DNA from: Comamonadaceae bacterium
GTDB taxonomy: Bacteria > Pseudomonadota > Gammaproteobacteria > Burkholderiales > Burkholderiaceae_C
Length of the DNA stretch: 64,000 bases
Assembly: GCA_027484575.1 (NCBI GenBank)
Contig: JAIXSQ010000010.1
Location: 62,001-126,000, forward strand
Direction of reading: 5' to 3'
This document shows positions 47,636 to 59,022 of this stretch, piece after piece. The position numbers and the translations under genes are program-made. The notes below the pieces were generated by a model, which was given only the letters and a program-made list of their open reading frames with translations, did no database searches and was not told the DNA's origin. Position 1 is the first letter of the stretch. Each line of letters opens with the position of its first letter.

Positions 47636-48619
47636 TCAGTCGACCTTGGCCCCGGAGGCCTTCACGACCTTCTCGTACTTGGCCAGTTCGGTGCGCATGA
47701 AGGCCTGGAACTCCTCGGGCGTGCTGGGCACGGGCTCTGCCAGCAGGCCGGCGAAGCGGGTCCTCGCCTCCTCGGAACGCAAGGCCGCCACGAAGGCCTG
47801 GTTCATCCGGACGATGGCTTCGCGGGGCGTGCCCGCCGGCGCCACCAGGCCCCACCAGGTGTCGATCGCGAAGCCCGGCAGCCGCTCGGCCACGGCCGGC
47901 ACCTCGGGCAGGGCCGTGCTGCGCTGCAGCGTGGTGACGGCCAGCGCCTTGAGCTTGCCCGAGCGGATGTTGGGCGCGGCGGTGGCGAGGTTGTCGAAGT
48001 TGAAGTCGACCTGGCCCGACAGCAGGGCCAGCTGCGCCGGGTTGCCGCCGTTGTAGGGGATGTGCACCGCGAAGATGCCGGCATCGCGCTTGAACATCTC
48101 GCCGGCCAGGTGGCCCGCGCTGCCGTTGCCGCCGCTGCCGTAGTTCAGCCGGCCGGGGTTGGCCTTGGCGTAGGCGATGAACTCGGCGAGCGTGCCGATC
48201 TTCAGCCGCTGGGCCGTCTCGGCGTTCATCACCAGCACGTTGGGCACCCGCACCATCTGCGTGATCGGCGCGAAGTCGCGGGCCGCGTCGTACGGCATCC
48301 TCGAGAACAGCCACGGGTTGATGGCATGCGTGGCCACGGCGGCGATGCCGATGGTCAGGCCGTCGGGCGCGGCCTTGGCCACCGCCTCGGCGCCGATGTT
48401 GCCGCCGGCGCCCGGGCGGTTGTCGATCACCACCGTGCCCAGGCTGTCCTTGACCCGCTCGGCCAGCAGGCGGGCGGTGACGTCGATGGGCCCGCCGGCC
48501 GCGTACGGGACGATGAGCCGGATGGGGCGGGCGGCCGGTGCCTGGGACAGTGCGGGGCCCGCCAGCACGGCCGCCGATACGCCCAGCACCAGGCGGCGGC
48601 GCAGGGGAGAGTGGGTCAT
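47636..48619 (-). CDS. Bug-family solute-binding protein (tripartite tricarboxylate transport type)
   Basis: A 327-residue periplasmic binding protein: signal peptide MTHSPLRRRLVLGVSAAVLAGPALSQA, then RPIRLIVPYAAGGPIDVTARLLAE, NRPGAGGNIGAEAVAKAAPDG and HIPYNGGNPAQLALLSGQVDFNFDN. The ligand is unknown and no transporter genes are beside it. Clearly a paralogue, not a close copy, of the protein at 31274. The gap to the next gene downstream (47493-47635) holds an imperfect GC-rich inverted repeat around a T/A run near 47555-47580 that might terminate this transcript. Confidence 0.9.
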   Translation of the reverse strand: MTHSPLRRRLVLGVSAAVLAGPALSQAPAARPIRLIVPYAAGGPIDVTARLLAERVKDSLGTVVIDNRPGAGGNIGAEAVAKAAPDGLTIGIAAVATHAINPWLFSRMPYDAARDFAPITQMVRVPNVLVMNAETAQRLKIGTLAEFIAYAKANPGRLNYGSGGNGSAGHLAGEMFKRDAGIFAVHIPYNGGNPAQLALLSGQVDFNFDNLATAAPNIRSGKLKALAVTTLQRSTALPEVPAVAERLPGFAIDTWWGLVAPAGTPREAIVRMNQAFVAALRSEEARTRFAGLLAEPVPSTPEEFQAFMRTELAKYEKVVKASGAKVD

Positions 48620-48970
48620 GGCCGTCGATCCTACACGGCGCGTCGGTGGCCGCTGGCGACGCCGGCGGGCACACGACCACGCGCCGGTGCGGCGCAGCCG
48701 GGCGCGACCGCAGGGTCCTCTCGCACGTGACGGGATGTAGCACTGGTGAATGGGAGTCCTTCCCACGCTGCCACGACCGCGAAGTCCTGACTCGCGCGTC
48801 CTGCCGCGTCAGGTGGGGATGGCTCCAACGCACCGTGGCGATGCAGTTGCAGACGACACAGGATGACACCGCCGTTACGACAGGTGGAACCGCTGAGCAG
48901 CGCGGCACGGGCCAATCGCATCGCGCCACACCGGCGCAGTGCCCGACGTCACAGGAAGGACAGACACGCC
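48620..48970. other. 351-bp non-coding gap upstream of the multicopper oxidase
   Basis: Divergent control region between a Bug gene and the multicopper oxidase. It has no credible gene. It contains a hairpin with arms CCTGAC..GCG and CGCGTCAGG (48786-48813) and, just before 48971, an AGGAAGGA ribosome-binding site. I see no clear sigma-70 promoter. Confidence 0.5.
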
Positions 48971-50668
48971 ATGGACATCCCCCGCAGGCCGGCGACAGGG
49001 TTGGGTCGCCGCGCCTTCCTCCGGACCACCGCCGCGGCGGCGGGTCTCGGTGCGCCCGCCTGGGTCCCGGCCCAGAACCACGGCGGCCGCAGCCCGCCCA
49101 CCACGCCCTGGCTGGAGCCGCTGCCCGTGCCCCCCGTGCTGCAGCCGCTGCCGGCCGGCTTCGCGCTCGCGCCGCTGCCAGGACGCAGCAGCAGCGCCGA
49201 AGGCGAGTGTGGCCGCAGCGACCACCAGGCCTGGGACGGCTTCCAGCCGCAGGACGTCTACCAGATCGACGTGCGGCCCGGCTGGCACAGCTTCCACCCG
49301 GAACTGCCCACCCAGCAGATCCACGGCTACGGGGGCATCTACCCGGGACCCACCATCCATGCCCGCTACGGCAGGCCCGTGCTGGTGCGGTTCCGCAACC
49401 AGCTGCCCACGTTCATGCAGGGCTACGGCTCGCCCGACATCTCGGTGCACCTGCACAACCTGCACACGCCGTCCGAGAGCGACGGCTATCCCACGGACTG
49501 GTTCAGCGCCGCAGCCTGGGGACCCACGCTCACGCGCGGCGGCCACTTCAAGGACCACCACTATCCGATGGTGTGTGCCGGCGTGGACCGTTTCGGCGGC
49601 ATCGGGGATCCGAACGAGGCGCTCGGCACGATGTGGTACCACGACCACCGCGCCGAGTTCACCGCCGGCAACGTCTACCGGGGCCTGGCGGGCTTCTTCC
49701 TCGCGTTCGACGCCGTCGACTCGGGCAACGAGCAGGATGCGGACCCGCGGGCGCTGCGCCTGCCCAGCGGCGAGTACGACGTGCCGCTGGTGATCCAGGA
49801 CCGCCAGTTCGACAGCGGCGGCTACCTGCGCTTCAACCAGATGGACAGCGACGGCTTCATCGGCGACAAGATGGTCGTCAACGGCAAGATCCAGCCGTTC
49901 CTGCGCGTCGCTCCCCGCAAGTACCGCTTCCGCCTGCTCGATGGCGCGACCTCCCGCGTGTTCGACCTGCAGCTGCGCTGGAACGACCGCGTGCAGCCGC
50001 TGACGCAGATCGCCGCGGACGGCTGCCTGTTCCTGAACCCGCTGGTGCGGCCCAACGTCCACCTCGGGCCGGCCGAGCGGGCCGACATCGTCATCGACTT
50101 CTCGCGTTTTCCGATCGGGGCCGAGCTGTACCTCACGAACAGGCTCGAACAGCGCGATGGCCGCGGGCCCGAGGACGACTTCCTGCGCCAGCCGGTGCCC
50201 CTGCTCAAGTTCGTCGTCGACCGGCCGCTCACCGGTCCCGACCTGAGCCGGGTGCCGACCGTGCTGCGGCAGCAGCCGACCATCGTCTCCACCGAGGTCG
50301 TGCGCACGCGCACCTTCGTGTTCGGCCGCAGCAACGGCGCCTGGGCCATCAACGACCGGCTGTTCAACAACCGCCCGGTGGCCACGGTCAAGCTGGGGAC
50401 CGCGGAGATCTGGAACCTGGTCAACGACAGCGGTGGCTGGGTGCACCCGGTGCACATCCACTTCGAGCAGGGGCGGGTGCTGCGCCGCAACGGCCGCGAG
50501 CCCGCCCCCTGGGAGCGCGGGCGCAAGGACACCCACTACCTGGGCCCGAACGAACGGGTGCAGGTGTTCATGCGCTTCCGCGATTTCCCGGGGCGGTACG
50601 TCATGCACTGCCACAACACGATCCACGAAGACCACGGAATGATGGCCCGCTATGACATCGAATCTTGA
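48971..50668 (+). CDS. Multicopper oxidase, Tat-exported (CotA/bilirubin-oxidase-like)
   Basis: A 565-residue laccase-type oxidase that couples one-electron oxidation of phenols, bilirubin or metal ions to O2 reduction. Tat signal LGRRAFLRTTAAAAGLG at about residues 11-27. All four copper motifs are present: HLHNLH (~residue 160), WYHDHR (~222), HPVHIHF (~495) and HCHNTIHEDHGMM (~546-558), with the type 1 Met ligand in place. The DHHYPM and AEFTAGNVYRGLAGFF segments fit the CotA-like three-domain class. Its stop overlaps the SCO gene by 17 nt. Mn(II), Cu(I) or organic substrates are all possible; the sequence alone does not decide. Confidence 0.92.
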   Translation: MDIPRRPATGLGRRAFLRTTAAAAGLGAPAWVPAQNHGGRSPPTTPWLEPLPVPPVLQPLPAGFALAPLPGRSSSAEGECGRSDHQAWDGFQPQDVYQIDVRPGWHSFHPELPTQQIHGYGGIYPGPTIHARYGRPVLVRFRNQLPTFMQGYGSPDISVHLHNLHTPSESDGYPTDWFSAAAWGPTLTRGGHFKDHHYPMVCAGVDRFGGIGDPNEALGTMWYHDHRAEFTAGNVYRGLAGFFLAFDAVDSGNEQDADPRALRLPSGEYDVPLVIQDRQFDSGGYLRFNQMDSDGFIGDKMVVNGKIQPFLRVAPRKYRFRLLDGATSRVFDLQLRWNDRVQPLTQIAADGCLFLNPLVRPNVHLGPAERADIVIDFSRFPIGAELYLTNRLEQRDGRGPEDDFLRQPVPLLKFVVDRPLTGPDLSRVPTVLRQQPTIVSTEVVRTRTFVFGRSNGAWAINDRLFNNRPVATVKLGTAEIWNLVNDSGGWVHPVHIHFEQGRVLRRNGREPAPWERGRKDTHYLGPNERVQVFMRFRDFPGRYVMHCHNTIHEDHGMMARYDIES

Positions 50669-51344
50669 GCTCGCCGGGACCCCCGCGTCCCGTTCCCCCC
50701 GGCGGCGCCGCTGGATCGGCGCCGGTGTCGCGAGCCTGGCCGCCGCCGGGGGCGCGCTGGCGTCGCTGCCGCTGCTGCGCCCCCGAGCCTCCGGCACGAC
50801 CGGCACCCCGCCCGCCACGCGGGCCACGGGACTGCCCGACGTGCCGCTGCTCACGCACGAGGGCCGCCAGGTACGGTTCCTCTCCGACCTCGTGCGCGGC
50901 CGTGTGGTGTTCGTGAACATGATGTACGCCCAGTGCGGCAACCTGTGCCCGCCCATGACGCAGAACCTGCGCCGGGTGCAGCAGGCCCTCGGTGCGCGGC
51001 TGGGCCGTGACGTGTTCATGTACTCGGTGAGCCTGCTGCCCGAGCAGGACCGCCCGGCCGATCTGCGCGACTACATGCAGCGCCAGGGCGTGGGACCCGG
51101 CTGGACCTTCCTGACCGGCCCGCGCACGAGCGTCGAGTCGGTGCGCACGGCGCTGGGATTCCGCGATCCCGATCCCGCGGCGGATGCCGACATCGCGCGC
51201 CACACCGGCATGGTGCGCATCGGCAACGAGGCGCTGGACCGCTGGTGCATGGCGCCGGCGCTGGCCGAGCCGCAGCAGCTGCTCGAAGCCTTGATGGCCG
51301 TGGACCCGCGCACCCGCGCGAGCGGCCGCATCGCGGTCGTCTGA
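50652..51344 (+). CDS. SCO1/SenC-family copper protein
   Basis: A 230-residue membrane-anchored thioredoxin-fold protein. An N-terminal anchor helix at about residues 20-45 is followed by the SCO copper site: C95-x3-C99 (YAQCGNLCPP) and His184 (ARHTGMVRIGN). SCO proteins bind Cu and deliver it to, or reduce thiols in, copper enzymes (classically the CuA site of cytochrome oxidase). Overlap of its start with the multicopper oxidase suggests it metallates that enzyme instead (inference). ATG at 50652 in the overlap. Confidence 0.88.
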   Translation: MTSNLELAGTPASRSPRRRRWIGAGVASLAAAGGALASLPLLRPRASGTTGTPPATRATGLPDVPLLTHEGRQVRFLSDLVRGRVVFVNMMYAQCGNLCPPMTQNLRRVQQALGARLGRDVFMYSVSLLPEQDRPADLRDYMQRQGVGPGWTFLTGPRTSVESVRTALGFRDPDPAADADIARHTGMVRIGNEALDRWCMAPALAEPQQLLEALMAVDPRTRASGRIAVV

Positions 51345-51362
51345 CCCTTTCCGGCTCCACGC

Positions 51363-51387
51363 GCCCGGCCGTCCGCGACGGCCGGGC
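51363..51387 (+). terminator. Hairpin after the SCO gene (no T tract)
   Basis: Perfect 11-bp inverted repeat GCCCGGCCGTC / GACGGCCGGGC with a 3-base loop, starting 18 nt after the SCO stop. It lacks a T run, so it may stabilise the 3' end or aid termination rather than act alone. Confidence 0.5.
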
Positions 51388-51458
51388 ACGCCGCTGCGTG
51401 CCTCCCGCGCCGCCGCACCCCACTCACCCGAATGCGTCATCCACCGCCTGACCCGAAA

Positions 51459-51472
51459 GAGCCAGATGGCTC
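51459..51472. promoter_or_regulatory. Palindrome 1 upstream of the RTX peroxidase
   Basis: Perfect GAGCCA-GA-TGGCTC, 14 bp. It could be a regulator binding site. No regulator gene is adjacent. Confidence 0.3.
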
Positions 51473-51539
51473 GGCCGTTCCAGCCACACGGCCGGCGGCG
51501 GGCTCGTAAGAATCGTCGCCATTCCCACGGTGCGCCGAT

Positions 51540-51553
51540 CCGACAGCTGTCGG
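51540..51553. promoter_or_regulatory. Palindrome 2 upstream of the RTX peroxidase
   Basis: Perfect 14-bp palindrome CCGACAGCTGTCGG, 81 bp from palindrome 1 and 240 bp before the start codon. Candidate operator. Confidence 0.3.
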
Positions 51554-51793
51554 CCGCACCCCACGCCAGGGAGGTGTCCATGTGCAGTACCGCGCAACTC
51601 GCGCGTCTTTCGTGCAGGACCTCACGCCAGCGGCCGCAGCCGCCCGGCCTGGCACAGCCGTGCATGCCGTTGCACACGCACGCCCCACATCGTGGTTGCT
51701 GCCCATCCCGTTCCGCGCCGCGCCCCGGGCGCGCGGCCGCCTGATCGCCCCAGCCCGCCTTCCCCCACCCTTGCCCCTGATCCGGAGACACAC

Positions 51794-54700
51794 GTGCCCA
51801 CCTACACCACCGCGTTCAGCGTCAACCGCGCAGACCTGGAATTCATCCTGCGGCAGATCCAGCTCGCCGAGAGCACCTCGGCCGCGTACTCACCCACGCC
51901 GCTGACGATCGTTCAGGCGATCCAGCAGGCCTACGGCGTCAGCGCCGCCGACGCGGCCCTGCTGCCCTACGGCCTGCGCACCGTGGACGGCAGCCACAAC
52001 AACCTGCTGCCGGGACGCACGCTGTGGGGCGCGGCCGACCAGCTGTTCCCGCGGCTGACCGCGCCGCGCTACCGCGACGACGCGGACGGCGACGCGCTCG
52101 CCCTCGGGCCGTCGGCGCCGCCGCTGGTCAACGGCAACTATGGCCAGCCGGGCAGCGTCGTCGACGCCGACCCGCGCACCATCTCCAACCTCATCGTCTC
52201 GATGACCGTGGACAACCCGGCCGCCGTCGAGGCGTTCTTCGCCAATCCCCTGGCGGTGGCCGCCTTCGAGGAGGCGCATGGCAAGACGCCGGTGCGGCCC
52301 GGCGAGGATCCCGGCGCCAACGGCCTGGTGGTGACCGACGCCGACCTCGCGCGCATTCCCAACCAGTCGCCCGACGTGGGCCTGACCGCCGGGTTCAACT
52401 CGTGGATGACGTACTTCGGCCAGTTCTTCGACCACGGCCTGGACCTGGTGACCAAGGGCGGCAACGGCGCGGTGTTCATCCCGCTGCAGCCGGACGACCC
52501 GCTGTACAACCCCGCACCCGGCGCTCCCAACTTCATGGTGCTGACCCGCGCGACGCCCACGCTGGTCGATGGCGTCCCCCAGCACACCAACACCACGACC
52601 TCCTACGTCGACCAGAACCAGACCTACACCTCGCACCCGTCGCACCAGGTGTTCCTGCGCGAGTACGCCCGCACGCCCGGTGGCGAGGTGGTCTCCACCG
52701 GCCGCCTGCTCGACGGCACCGAGGCCAGCGGCTCGGTGCATGGCGCGCCGGCCAACTGGAAGGAGGTGAAGGCGCAGGCGCTGGAGATGCTGGGCATCCG
52801 GCTGTCCGACCACGACGTCCATGACGTGCCCTTGCTGGCCACCGACCAGTACGGCAAGTTCATCCCCGGGCCCAATGGCTATGCGCAGCTGGTGATGGCG
52901 CCCGACGCCTTCCATGCGACGAGCTGGCTGCAGGAGGGCTCGGCCGCCGGCATCACGACCGCCGGCGCGCTGCGCACCGGCCATGCGTTCCTGGACGACA
53001 TCGCCAACCATGCCAGCCCCGGTGCCGGCCAGGTGGCCGACGCCGACGTGGACGTCAACGGCAACGGCGTCTACGACCCGGGCATCGACATCCTCGCCGA
53101 CGTCAATGGCGACGGCGTGATCGGCACCGAGGACTTCTACGCCAACGACCGCAGCGCCGGCACCTACGACGACGAGATGCTCGGCTCGCATTTCGTCACG
53201 GGCGACGGGCGGGGCAACGAGAACGCCGCGCTGACCGCGGTGCACAGCATCTTCCATTCCGAGCACAACCGGCTGGCCGATGCGCACAAGGCGACCATCC
53301 TGGCCACCGGCGACCGGGCCTTCATCAACGAATGGCTGCGCGTGGACCTGGGGCCCCAGGACGCCATCCCCACCGACCCGGCCGAGCTGGCCTGGGACGG
53401 CGAGCGCATCTTCCAGGCGGCGCGCTTCGTCACCGAGATGCAGTACCAGCACCTGGTGTTCGAGGAGTTCGGGCGGCGCATCCAGCCGATGATCGACCCG
53501 TTCGTCTTCAACAACAGTCCGCAGATCGACCCCTCGATCGTGGCGGAGTTCGCCCACACGGTGTACCGCTTCGGCCACTCGATGCTGACGAACACCGTGG
53601 ACCGGCTGGACAACGACCTGAACGTCGTCGGCGGCGACACCCAGTCCGGCCTGGTCGCGGCCTTCCTGAATCCGCAGATGTACCTGGCCAGCGGCCAGGA
53701 CGCGGCGCAGATTAACGCCGCGTTCATCCGGGGCCTGACGCGCGACCTGGGCAACGAGATCGACGAGTTCCTGGTCGAGGACCTGCGCAGCGCCCTGCTC
53801 GGCCTGCCGCTGGACCTGGGCGCACTGAACATCGCCCGTGGCCGTGAGACTGGCGTGCCGTCGCTCAACGAGACGCGCGCACAGCTGCATGCGGCCGGCG
53901 CGGTCGACCTGGTGCCGTACACCAGCTGGATCGACTTCGCGGGCAACCTGAAGAACCCGATGTCGATCGTGAACTTCATCGCCGCCTACGGCACCCACGC
54001 GAGCATCGAGGCGCAGGCCACCATCGCCGGCAAGCGCGATGCGGCGATGGCGCTGGCCTTCGGCACCCCGGGCGCGCCCGCCGACCGCATCGACTTCCTG
54101 GCCGGCACCGGCGCCTATGCCGCCGACCTGGGCGGCCTGCAGCACGTGGACCTGTGGATCGGCGGACTGGCCGAGCGGCTGAACGAGTTCGGCGGCATGC
54201 TGGGCCAGACCTTCAACTGGATCTTCGAGCACCAGATGGAGCAGCTGCAATTCGGCGACCGGTTCTACTACCTGAGCCGCACCCAGGGCATGAACCTGCT
54301 GAACCAGCTGGAGGCCAGCAGCTTCACCGACCTGGTGATGCGCAACAGCGCCCTGGGCAACGTGCATTCCACCCACCTGGGCGGACAGCTGTTCGCCACG
54401 CCGGACATCGTGCTGGAGCTCGACCGCGGCATCGCGCAGGCCGACCCCGACCCGGTGTGGGCGCCCGGCGAGGCGGCCAACCTGCTGGTGCCCAAGGTCA
54501 CCCGCAGCTACAGCGGCGTGCAGGTCACGGACCCGGTGACCGGGAAGGTCCACGACGTGGGCGGCTCGATCCAGTTCCGCGGCGGCGAGCACGTCGTGAT
54601 CGGCGGCACCGAGGGCAACGACCGCATCGTCTCCGACAAGGGGGACGACACGCTCTGGGGCGACGGCGGTAACGACTACCTCAACGGCGGCCAGGGGGCC

Positions 54701-57700
54701 GACAGCGTGCACGGCGGCGACGGCGACGACATCATCGAGGACCCGTTCGGCGACGACATGCTGCGCGGCGAGCGCGGCGACGACGTCGTGGTCGCTGCCA
54801 ACGGGCTCGACCTGCTGTTCGGCGGCGAAGGCCGCGACTTCCTGATGCTGGGCGCCGATGCGTCCGAGATCTTCGGCGGCGAGGGCGACGACTTCATCCT
54901 GGGCGGCGCCGGCTCCGATTTCCTGCTGGGCAACGAAGGCAACGACTGGATGGAGGGCGGCAGCGGCTTCGACACCCTGGCCGGCGACAACTCGGAGCTG
55001 TTCTTCAACAGCGCGCTGGTCGGGCACGACGTGCTGTTCAACCAGGGCGACGAGGGCGACTACGACGCCGAGTCGGGGGACGACATCATGGGCTCCGGGC
55101 CCAGCGTGTTCCGCTACGAGGGCATGTTCGGCTTCGACTGGGCGATCGCCAAGCACGACCTGGCCGGTGTCGACTTCGACATGCGCATCCCGATCTTCAC
55201 CACCGACCCGGCCGACATCCTGCGCGACCGCTTCGACCTGGTGGAGGGCTTCTCCGGCTGGCGGTACAACGACCGGCTGGCCGGCGACGACCGTGGCCAG
55301 ACCCTGGGCGGCCTGCCCACCGGCGAGGCCGGCCTGGACTTCGCGAACCACCTGCTCACGGCCGAGGGCATCGCCCGCATCGACGGCATGGCGCAGTTCC
55401 TGGGCGGCGCGCTGCCCACCCTGCTGGGCGAGGGCGCCACCGGGTTCCGCGACGGCAACATCCTGATCGGCGGCGGTGGCAGCGACACGCTGCTCGGCCG
55501 CGGCGGCAACGACATCCTTGACGGCGACGCCTGGCTGAACGTGCGCATCGCGATCCACGCGCGCAATCCCGACGGCTCGGTCGGCGCCGTGCTGTACACG
55601 GCCGAATCGCTGTCCACCGACAAGGCCGTCATGGGTCCGTACGCCGGCCTGGTGTTTGCGGCCGGCACCGACCTGGATGCCGGTGGCACGCCCGTGCCGG
55701 CCTTCGGCGGGCGGCCGCTCACCGCGCTGCTGCGCGACGGCACCATCCACCCGGGCCAGTTGCGCATCGTGCGGGAGATGCGCCAGGCACCGGAGCAGCC
55801 TTCGGACATCGACACGGCGGTCTACCAGGGCACGCTGGCGGAGTACGAGATCGAGGGCCTGGTCACCTCGGAGGCGAACAATGCCGGCGAGATCCTGTTC
55901 CAGGCGCAGGACCTGGACGGCGACGGCTTCATCCGCGTGCGCGACCTCGACGACGGCCTCAATGGGGCGCAGATCGTCGGCGCCGACGGTGCGCTCGTGC
56001 AGCTGGCCTCGCGCGGGATCCGCACCGACGGCACCGACCTGCTGCGCGGCATCGAGCGCCTGCAGTTCGCCGACGCCACGCTGGTGATCGGCGGCAGCAA
56101 CGGGCGGCCCACCGGCGACGTCGCCATCGGCGACGCGACGCCCCTGGACGGGGTGGTCACGCCCCACGTGGGGCAGGTGCTCACCGTGGCGGCTGCGGGC
56201 CTGGCCGACCCCGACGGCGGGCCGGTGAACCTGCGCTACGAGTGGCAGACCGCCCTGGCCGTCGCCAACCCGACCTGGACCACGGTGGCGAGCGGGCCAA
56301 GCTACACCGTGCGCCCGGGCGACACCCTGAACCTGATCCGCGCCGTGGCCGTGTTCGAGGATGGCGACGGCGTGACCGAACGCATCGTCTCCGCGGCCAC
56401 TGCGCAGCCGACCGCCCTGCTCACGGTGGCCGAGAACAGCCCTGCAGGCACGGTCGTGGTGGACCGGGTCCCGCTGCCGGTGGGCGATGGCGCGCCCGAG
56501 GTCGACCTGGCGGTGCTGGTGCACCGCATCGACCCCGCTTTCAGCGGTGGCGGCCGCTTCACGGTGGTCGAGCAGGGCGTCGATCCCGACTTCAACCCCC
56601 GTTACGCGATCGTCGTCGCCGACGGTGCCGCCCCGCTGGACTTCGAGGCGCCGCAGGCGCCCGTGGACAACCAGGTTCGCATCGTCGTCAACACCTGGGA
56701 CGGCGATCCCGACGCCGGCGGCACCCTGGTGCTGCGGCAGGAGTTCACCATCGCGCTGGGCAACGTGGACGAGGGCCCGGCCGCCGGTGCGGCGGCGATC
56801 GTGGACGGCAACGGCGGCCCGCTGCGCGAAGGCGACGTCCTGACGGTCTCGACCGCCGGCATCGCCGACCCGGACGGCATCGCCTCGATGAGCCACCTGT
56901 GGCAGTGGTCCGAGGACGGCAGCACCTGGACGACCGTGGCCGGCGGCTACGGTCCCACGCTGGCCGTGCCGGACGCCCCCGGGATGGACCCGGGCGCCCT
57001 GGCCGGTCGCCAGCTGCGGGTCCTCACCACCGTGGTCGACGGTGCAGGGGCGATCAGCCAGGTCACCTCGACGCCGACGGCGCCGGTGGGCATGGTCTGG
57101 CAGGGCGCCGGCGGCGACGACGTCTTCGCCGGCACCGCCGGGGCCGACCTGGCCAGCGGCGGCGCGGGCAGCGACCTGCTGGATGGAGGCGCCGGCGAGG
57201 ACGTGCTGGCCGGCGGCGCCGGGGACGACATCTACGTGGTCCGCGACACGGGCGACCAGGTGGTCGAGGCGGCGGGCGAGGGCATTGACACCGTCGCCAG
57301 CTATGCCACCAGCTTCACGCTCGGGGCCCACGTGGAGCACCTGTCCCTGTTCGGGCCGGCGGTCACCGGGATCGGCAACGACCTGGGCAACTGGATCGGC
57401 GGCAACGACCTGGTGAACGTGCTGCAGGGCGGCGGCGGCGACGACATCCTGGTCGGCGGCCTGGGCGCCGACACCGTCGCCGGCGGGGCCGGGAACGACG
57501 GCTACGTGATCAACGGCGACGACGACAGCGTCGACACGATCGTCGAGCTCGCAGGCGAGGGCGACCGCGACTGGGTCAACACCAACATCTCCTACACCCT
57601 GGCCGACCATGTCGAGATCCTGATCCTGCTCGGCGCCGCCGTCGCGGGCACCGGCAACGACCAGGACAACTGGATCGGCGGCAATGCGCTGTTCAACCTG

Positions 57701-58963
57701 CTGCGCGGCCGGGGCGGCAACGACGTGCTGGACGGCGGCTTCGGCGACGACACGATGGAAGGCGGCACCGGCGACGACCTGTACTGGGTCGAGAGCGCGG
57801 GCGACACCGTGACCGAGCTGGCGGGCGAGGGCAACGACAGCGTGGCCAGCTACGTCGACTGGACCCTGGGCGCGCACCTGGAGAACCTGTCGCTGCTGGG
57901 CAGCGCGGTGTCCGGCACGGGCAACGACCTGGCCAACTGGATCGGCGGCAACGCCCTGGACAACGTGCTGGCCGGCGGCGGTGGCGACGACGTGCTGCTC
58001 GGCGGCGCGGGCGCCGACACCATGACCGGCGGCACGGGCAACGACGGCTATGTGGTCGACGACGCCGCGGACGTGGTCGTCGAAGCCGCCGGCGAAGGCC
58101 GCGACTGGGTCAACAGCTCCCTGGCGAGCACCACGCTGTGGGAGCACGTCGAGGACATGGACCTGGTGGGTGCGGCCGTCTCGGGCACCGGCAATGGCCT
58201 GGACAACCTGCTGCGCGGCAATGCGCTGGACAACGTCCTGAACGGCCTGGGCGGCAACGACGTGCTCGACGGCGGGTTCGGCAACGACACCATGGCCGGC
58301 GGCCAGGGCGACGACCTGTACTGGGTCGAGAGCGCGGGCGACGCGGTGGTGGAGCTGGCCGGCGAGGGCACCGACACCGTGGCGAGCTACGTGAGCCACG
58401 TCCTCGGTGCGAACGTCGAGAACCTCTCCCTGCTGGGCGACGCGTTCCTCGGCAGCGGCAACGGGCTGTCGAACTGGATCGCAGGGACCGCGGGAGCCAA
58501 CCTGCTCGAAGGCGAGGGCGGCGACGACGTGCTGCAGGGCGGCGGTGGCAACGACCGTCTCCATGGCGGAGACGGAAACGACATCCTGGAAGGCGGGGAC
58601 GGTGACGACGGGCTGATCGGCTCCCATGGCCGTGACGTCCTCACCGGTGGTGCCGGCGCGGACACGTTCACCTGGATCCTTCCTTCCGAGTCGCTGCCGG
58701 GCGCGCTGCGCGACCTGATCACCGACTTCGTGGCGGGCACCGACAAGATCCGGCTGTCCGGCGACTGGAATACCGCCACTCCCGGCATCGACGGCTTCAC
58801 CTTCATCGGCGATGCGGCCTTCAGCGCCGCCGGGCAACTGCGTGTCGGCTCCGCCGGCGGCAACACGCTGCTGGAGGCCGACCTGGACGGTGACGGCGTG
58901 GCGGACTTCGAGCTCGAGCTGGCCGGCACCGTGGTGCTGGCCGAGGCCGACTTCATCCTCTGA
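51794..58963 (+). CDS. Giant RTX protein with animal-type heme peroxidase domain (MopA-like)
   Basis: A 2389-residue protein, GTG start ([22 protein letters not shown]). Residues ~190-850 form an animal heme peroxidase: distal His214 in [11 protein letters not shown], catalytic-region Arg493 in HSEHNRLA, proximal His595 in [11 protein letters not shown] Ca-binding nonapeptides (GGxGxDxLx) fill ~935-1080 and ~1230-1255. Two Ig/cadherin-like segments follow (~1440-1760). At ~1770-2290 there are five ~90-residue RTX modules with NWIGGN-type ends. The C-terminus ([14 protein letters not shown] ... AEADFIL) is a type I secretion signal. No N-terminal signal peptide, consistent with export by the T1SS genes just downstream. 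Related RTX peroxidases oxidise Mn(II) in Aurantimonas and Erythrobacter; the activity here is unproven. Confidence 0.9.
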   Translation: MPTYTTAFSVNRADLEFILRQIQLAESTSAAYSPTPLTIVQAIQQAYGVSAADAALLPYGLRTVDGSHNNLLPGRTLWGAADQLFPRLTAPRYRDDADGDALALGPSAPPLVNGNYGQPGSVVDADPRTISNLIVSMTVDNPAAVEAFFANPLAVAAFEEAHGKTPVRPGEDPGANGLVVTDADLARIPNQSPDVGLTAGFNSWMTYFGQFFDHGLDLVTKGGNGAVFIPLQPDDPLYNPAPGAPNFMVLTRATPTLVDGVPQHTNTTTSYVDQNQTYTSHPSHQVFLREYARTPGGEVVSTGRLLDGTEASGSVHGAPANWKEVKAQALEMLGIRLSDHDVHDVPLLATDQYGKFIPGPNGYAQLVMAPDAFHATSWLQEGSAAGITTAGALRTGHAFLDDIANHASPGAGQVADADVDVNGNGVYDPGIDILADVNGDGVIGTEDFYANDRSAGTYDDEMLGSHFVTGDGRGNENAALTAVHSIFHSEHNRLADAHKATILATGDRAFINEWLRVDLGPQDAIPTDPAELAWDGERIFQAARFVTEMQYQHLVFEEFGRRIQPMIDPFVFNNSPQIDPSIVAEFAHTVYRFGHSMLTNTVDRLDNDLNVVGGDTQSGLVAAFLNPQMYLASGQDAAQINAAFIRGLTRDLGNEIDEFLVEDLRSALLGLPLDLGALNIARGRETGVPSLNETRAQLHAAGAVDLVPYTSWIDFAGNLKNPMSIVNFIAAYGTHASIEAQATIAGKRDAAMALAFGTPGAPADRIDFLAGTGAYAADLGGLQHVDLWIGGLAERLNEFGGMLGQTFNWIFEHQMEQLQFGDRFYYLSRTQGMNLLNQLEASSFTDLVMRNSALGNVHSTHLGGQLFATPDIVLELDRGIAQADPDPVWAPGEAANLLVPKVTRSYSGVQVTDPVTGKVHDVGGSIQFRGGEHVVIGGTEGNDRIVSDKGDDTLWGDGGNDYLNGGQGADSVHGGDGDDIIEDPFGDDMLRGERGDDVVVAANGLDLLFGGEGRDFLMLGADASEIFGGEGDDFILGGAGSDFLLGNEGNDWMEGGSGFDTLAGDNSELFFNSALVGHDVLFNQGDEGDYDAESGDDIMGSGPSVFRYEGMFGFDWAIAKHDLAGVDFDMRIPIFTTDPADILRDRFDLVEGFSGWRYNDRLAGDDRGQTLGGLPTGEAGLDFANHLLTAEGIARIDGMAQFLGGALPTLLGEGATGFRDGNILIGGGGSDTLLGRGGNDILDGDAWLNVRIAIHARNPDGSVGAVLYTAESLSTDKAVMGPYAGLVFAAGTDLDAGGTPVPAFGGRPLTALLRDGTIHPGQLRIVREMRQAPEQPSDIDTAVYQGTLAEYEIEGLVTSEANNAGEILFQAQDLDGDGFIRVRDLDDGLNGAQIVGADGALVQLASRGIRTDGTDLLRGIERLQFADATLVIGGSNGRPTGDVAIGDATPLDGVVTPHVGQVLTVAAAGLADPDGGPVNLRYEWQTALAVANPTWTTVASGPSYTVRPGDTLNLIRAVAVFEDGDGVTERIVSAATAQPTALLTVAENSPAGTVVVDRVPLPVGDGAPEVDLAVLVHRIDPAFSGGGRFTVVEQGVDPDFNPRYAIVVADGAAPLDFEAPQAPVDNQVRIVVNTWDGDPDAGGTLVLRQEFTIALGNVDEGPAAGAAAIVDGNGGPLREGDVLTVSTAGIADPDGIASMSHLWQWSEDGSTWTTVAGGYGPTLAVPDAPGMDPGALAGRQLRVLTTVVDGAGAISQVTSTPTAPVGMVWQGAGGDDVFAGTAGADLASGGAGSDLLDGGAGEDVLAGGAGDDIYVVRDTGDQVVEAAGEGIDTVASYATSFTLGAHVEHLSLFGPAVTGIGNDLGNWIGGNDLVNVLQGGGGDDILVGGLGADTVAGGAGNDGYVINGDDDSVDTIVELAGEGDRDWVNTNISYTLADHVEILILLGAAVAGTGNDQDNWIGGNALFNLLRGRGGNDVLDGGFGDDTMEGGTGDDLYWVESAGDTVTELAGEGNDSVASYVDWTLGAHLENLSLLGSAVSGTGNDLANWIGGNALDNVLAGGGGDDVLLGGAGADTMTGGTGNDGYVVDDAADVVVEAAGEGRDWVNSSLASTTLWEHVEDMDLVGAAVSGTGNGLDNLLRGNALDNVLNGLGGNDVLDGGFGNDTMAGGQGDDLYWVESAGDAVVELAGEGTDTVASYVSHVLGANVENLSLLGDAFLGSGNGLSNWIAGTAGANLLEGEGGDDVLQGGGGNDRLHGGDGNDILEGGDGDDGLIGSHGRDVLTGGAGADTFTWILPSESLPGALRDLITDFVAGTDKIRLSGDWNTATPGIDGFTFIGDAAFSAAGQLRVGSAGGNTLLEADLDGDGVADFELELAGTVVLAEADFIL
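57437..58520 (+). repeat. Higher-order tandem duplication inside the RTX region
   Basis: RTX modules alternate in two flavours, one with N-D-G-Y-V/DWVN and one with [11 protein letters not shown]. The pair occurs twice, offset by about 540 bp. A 36-nt stretch is identical at 57770-57805 and 58307-58342, exactly 537 bp (179 codons) apart. Confidence 0.75.
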
Positions 58964-59022
58964 GGCGCGCGGCCGGGTGCCTGCGGGTGCCCGGCCGCTC
59001 CCTTCCCGACCAAGGACACACG

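Larger units (their letters stand above)
51345..51793. other. 449-bp non-coding region ahead of the RTX peroxidase
   Basis: No gene supported. It contains the hairpin at 51363-51387, two perfect palindromes (51459-51472 and 51540-51553), and a relatively AT-rich GCTCGTAAGAATCG segment near 51503 that could be part of a promoter. A GGAG ribosome-binding site lies just before the GTG at 51794. Confidence 0.5.

Noticed and set aside
51466..51744. Small ORF (92 codons) upstream of the RTX peroxidase
   Set aside because: Arg/Pro/His-rich translation, no ribosome-binding site and no domain; it looks like chance open frame in the promoter region.
57100..58650. Repeats as a CRISPR array or tandem DNA satellite
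   Set aside because: They are in frame, encode GGxGxD RTX nonapeptides and vary by codon, so they are protein repeats.
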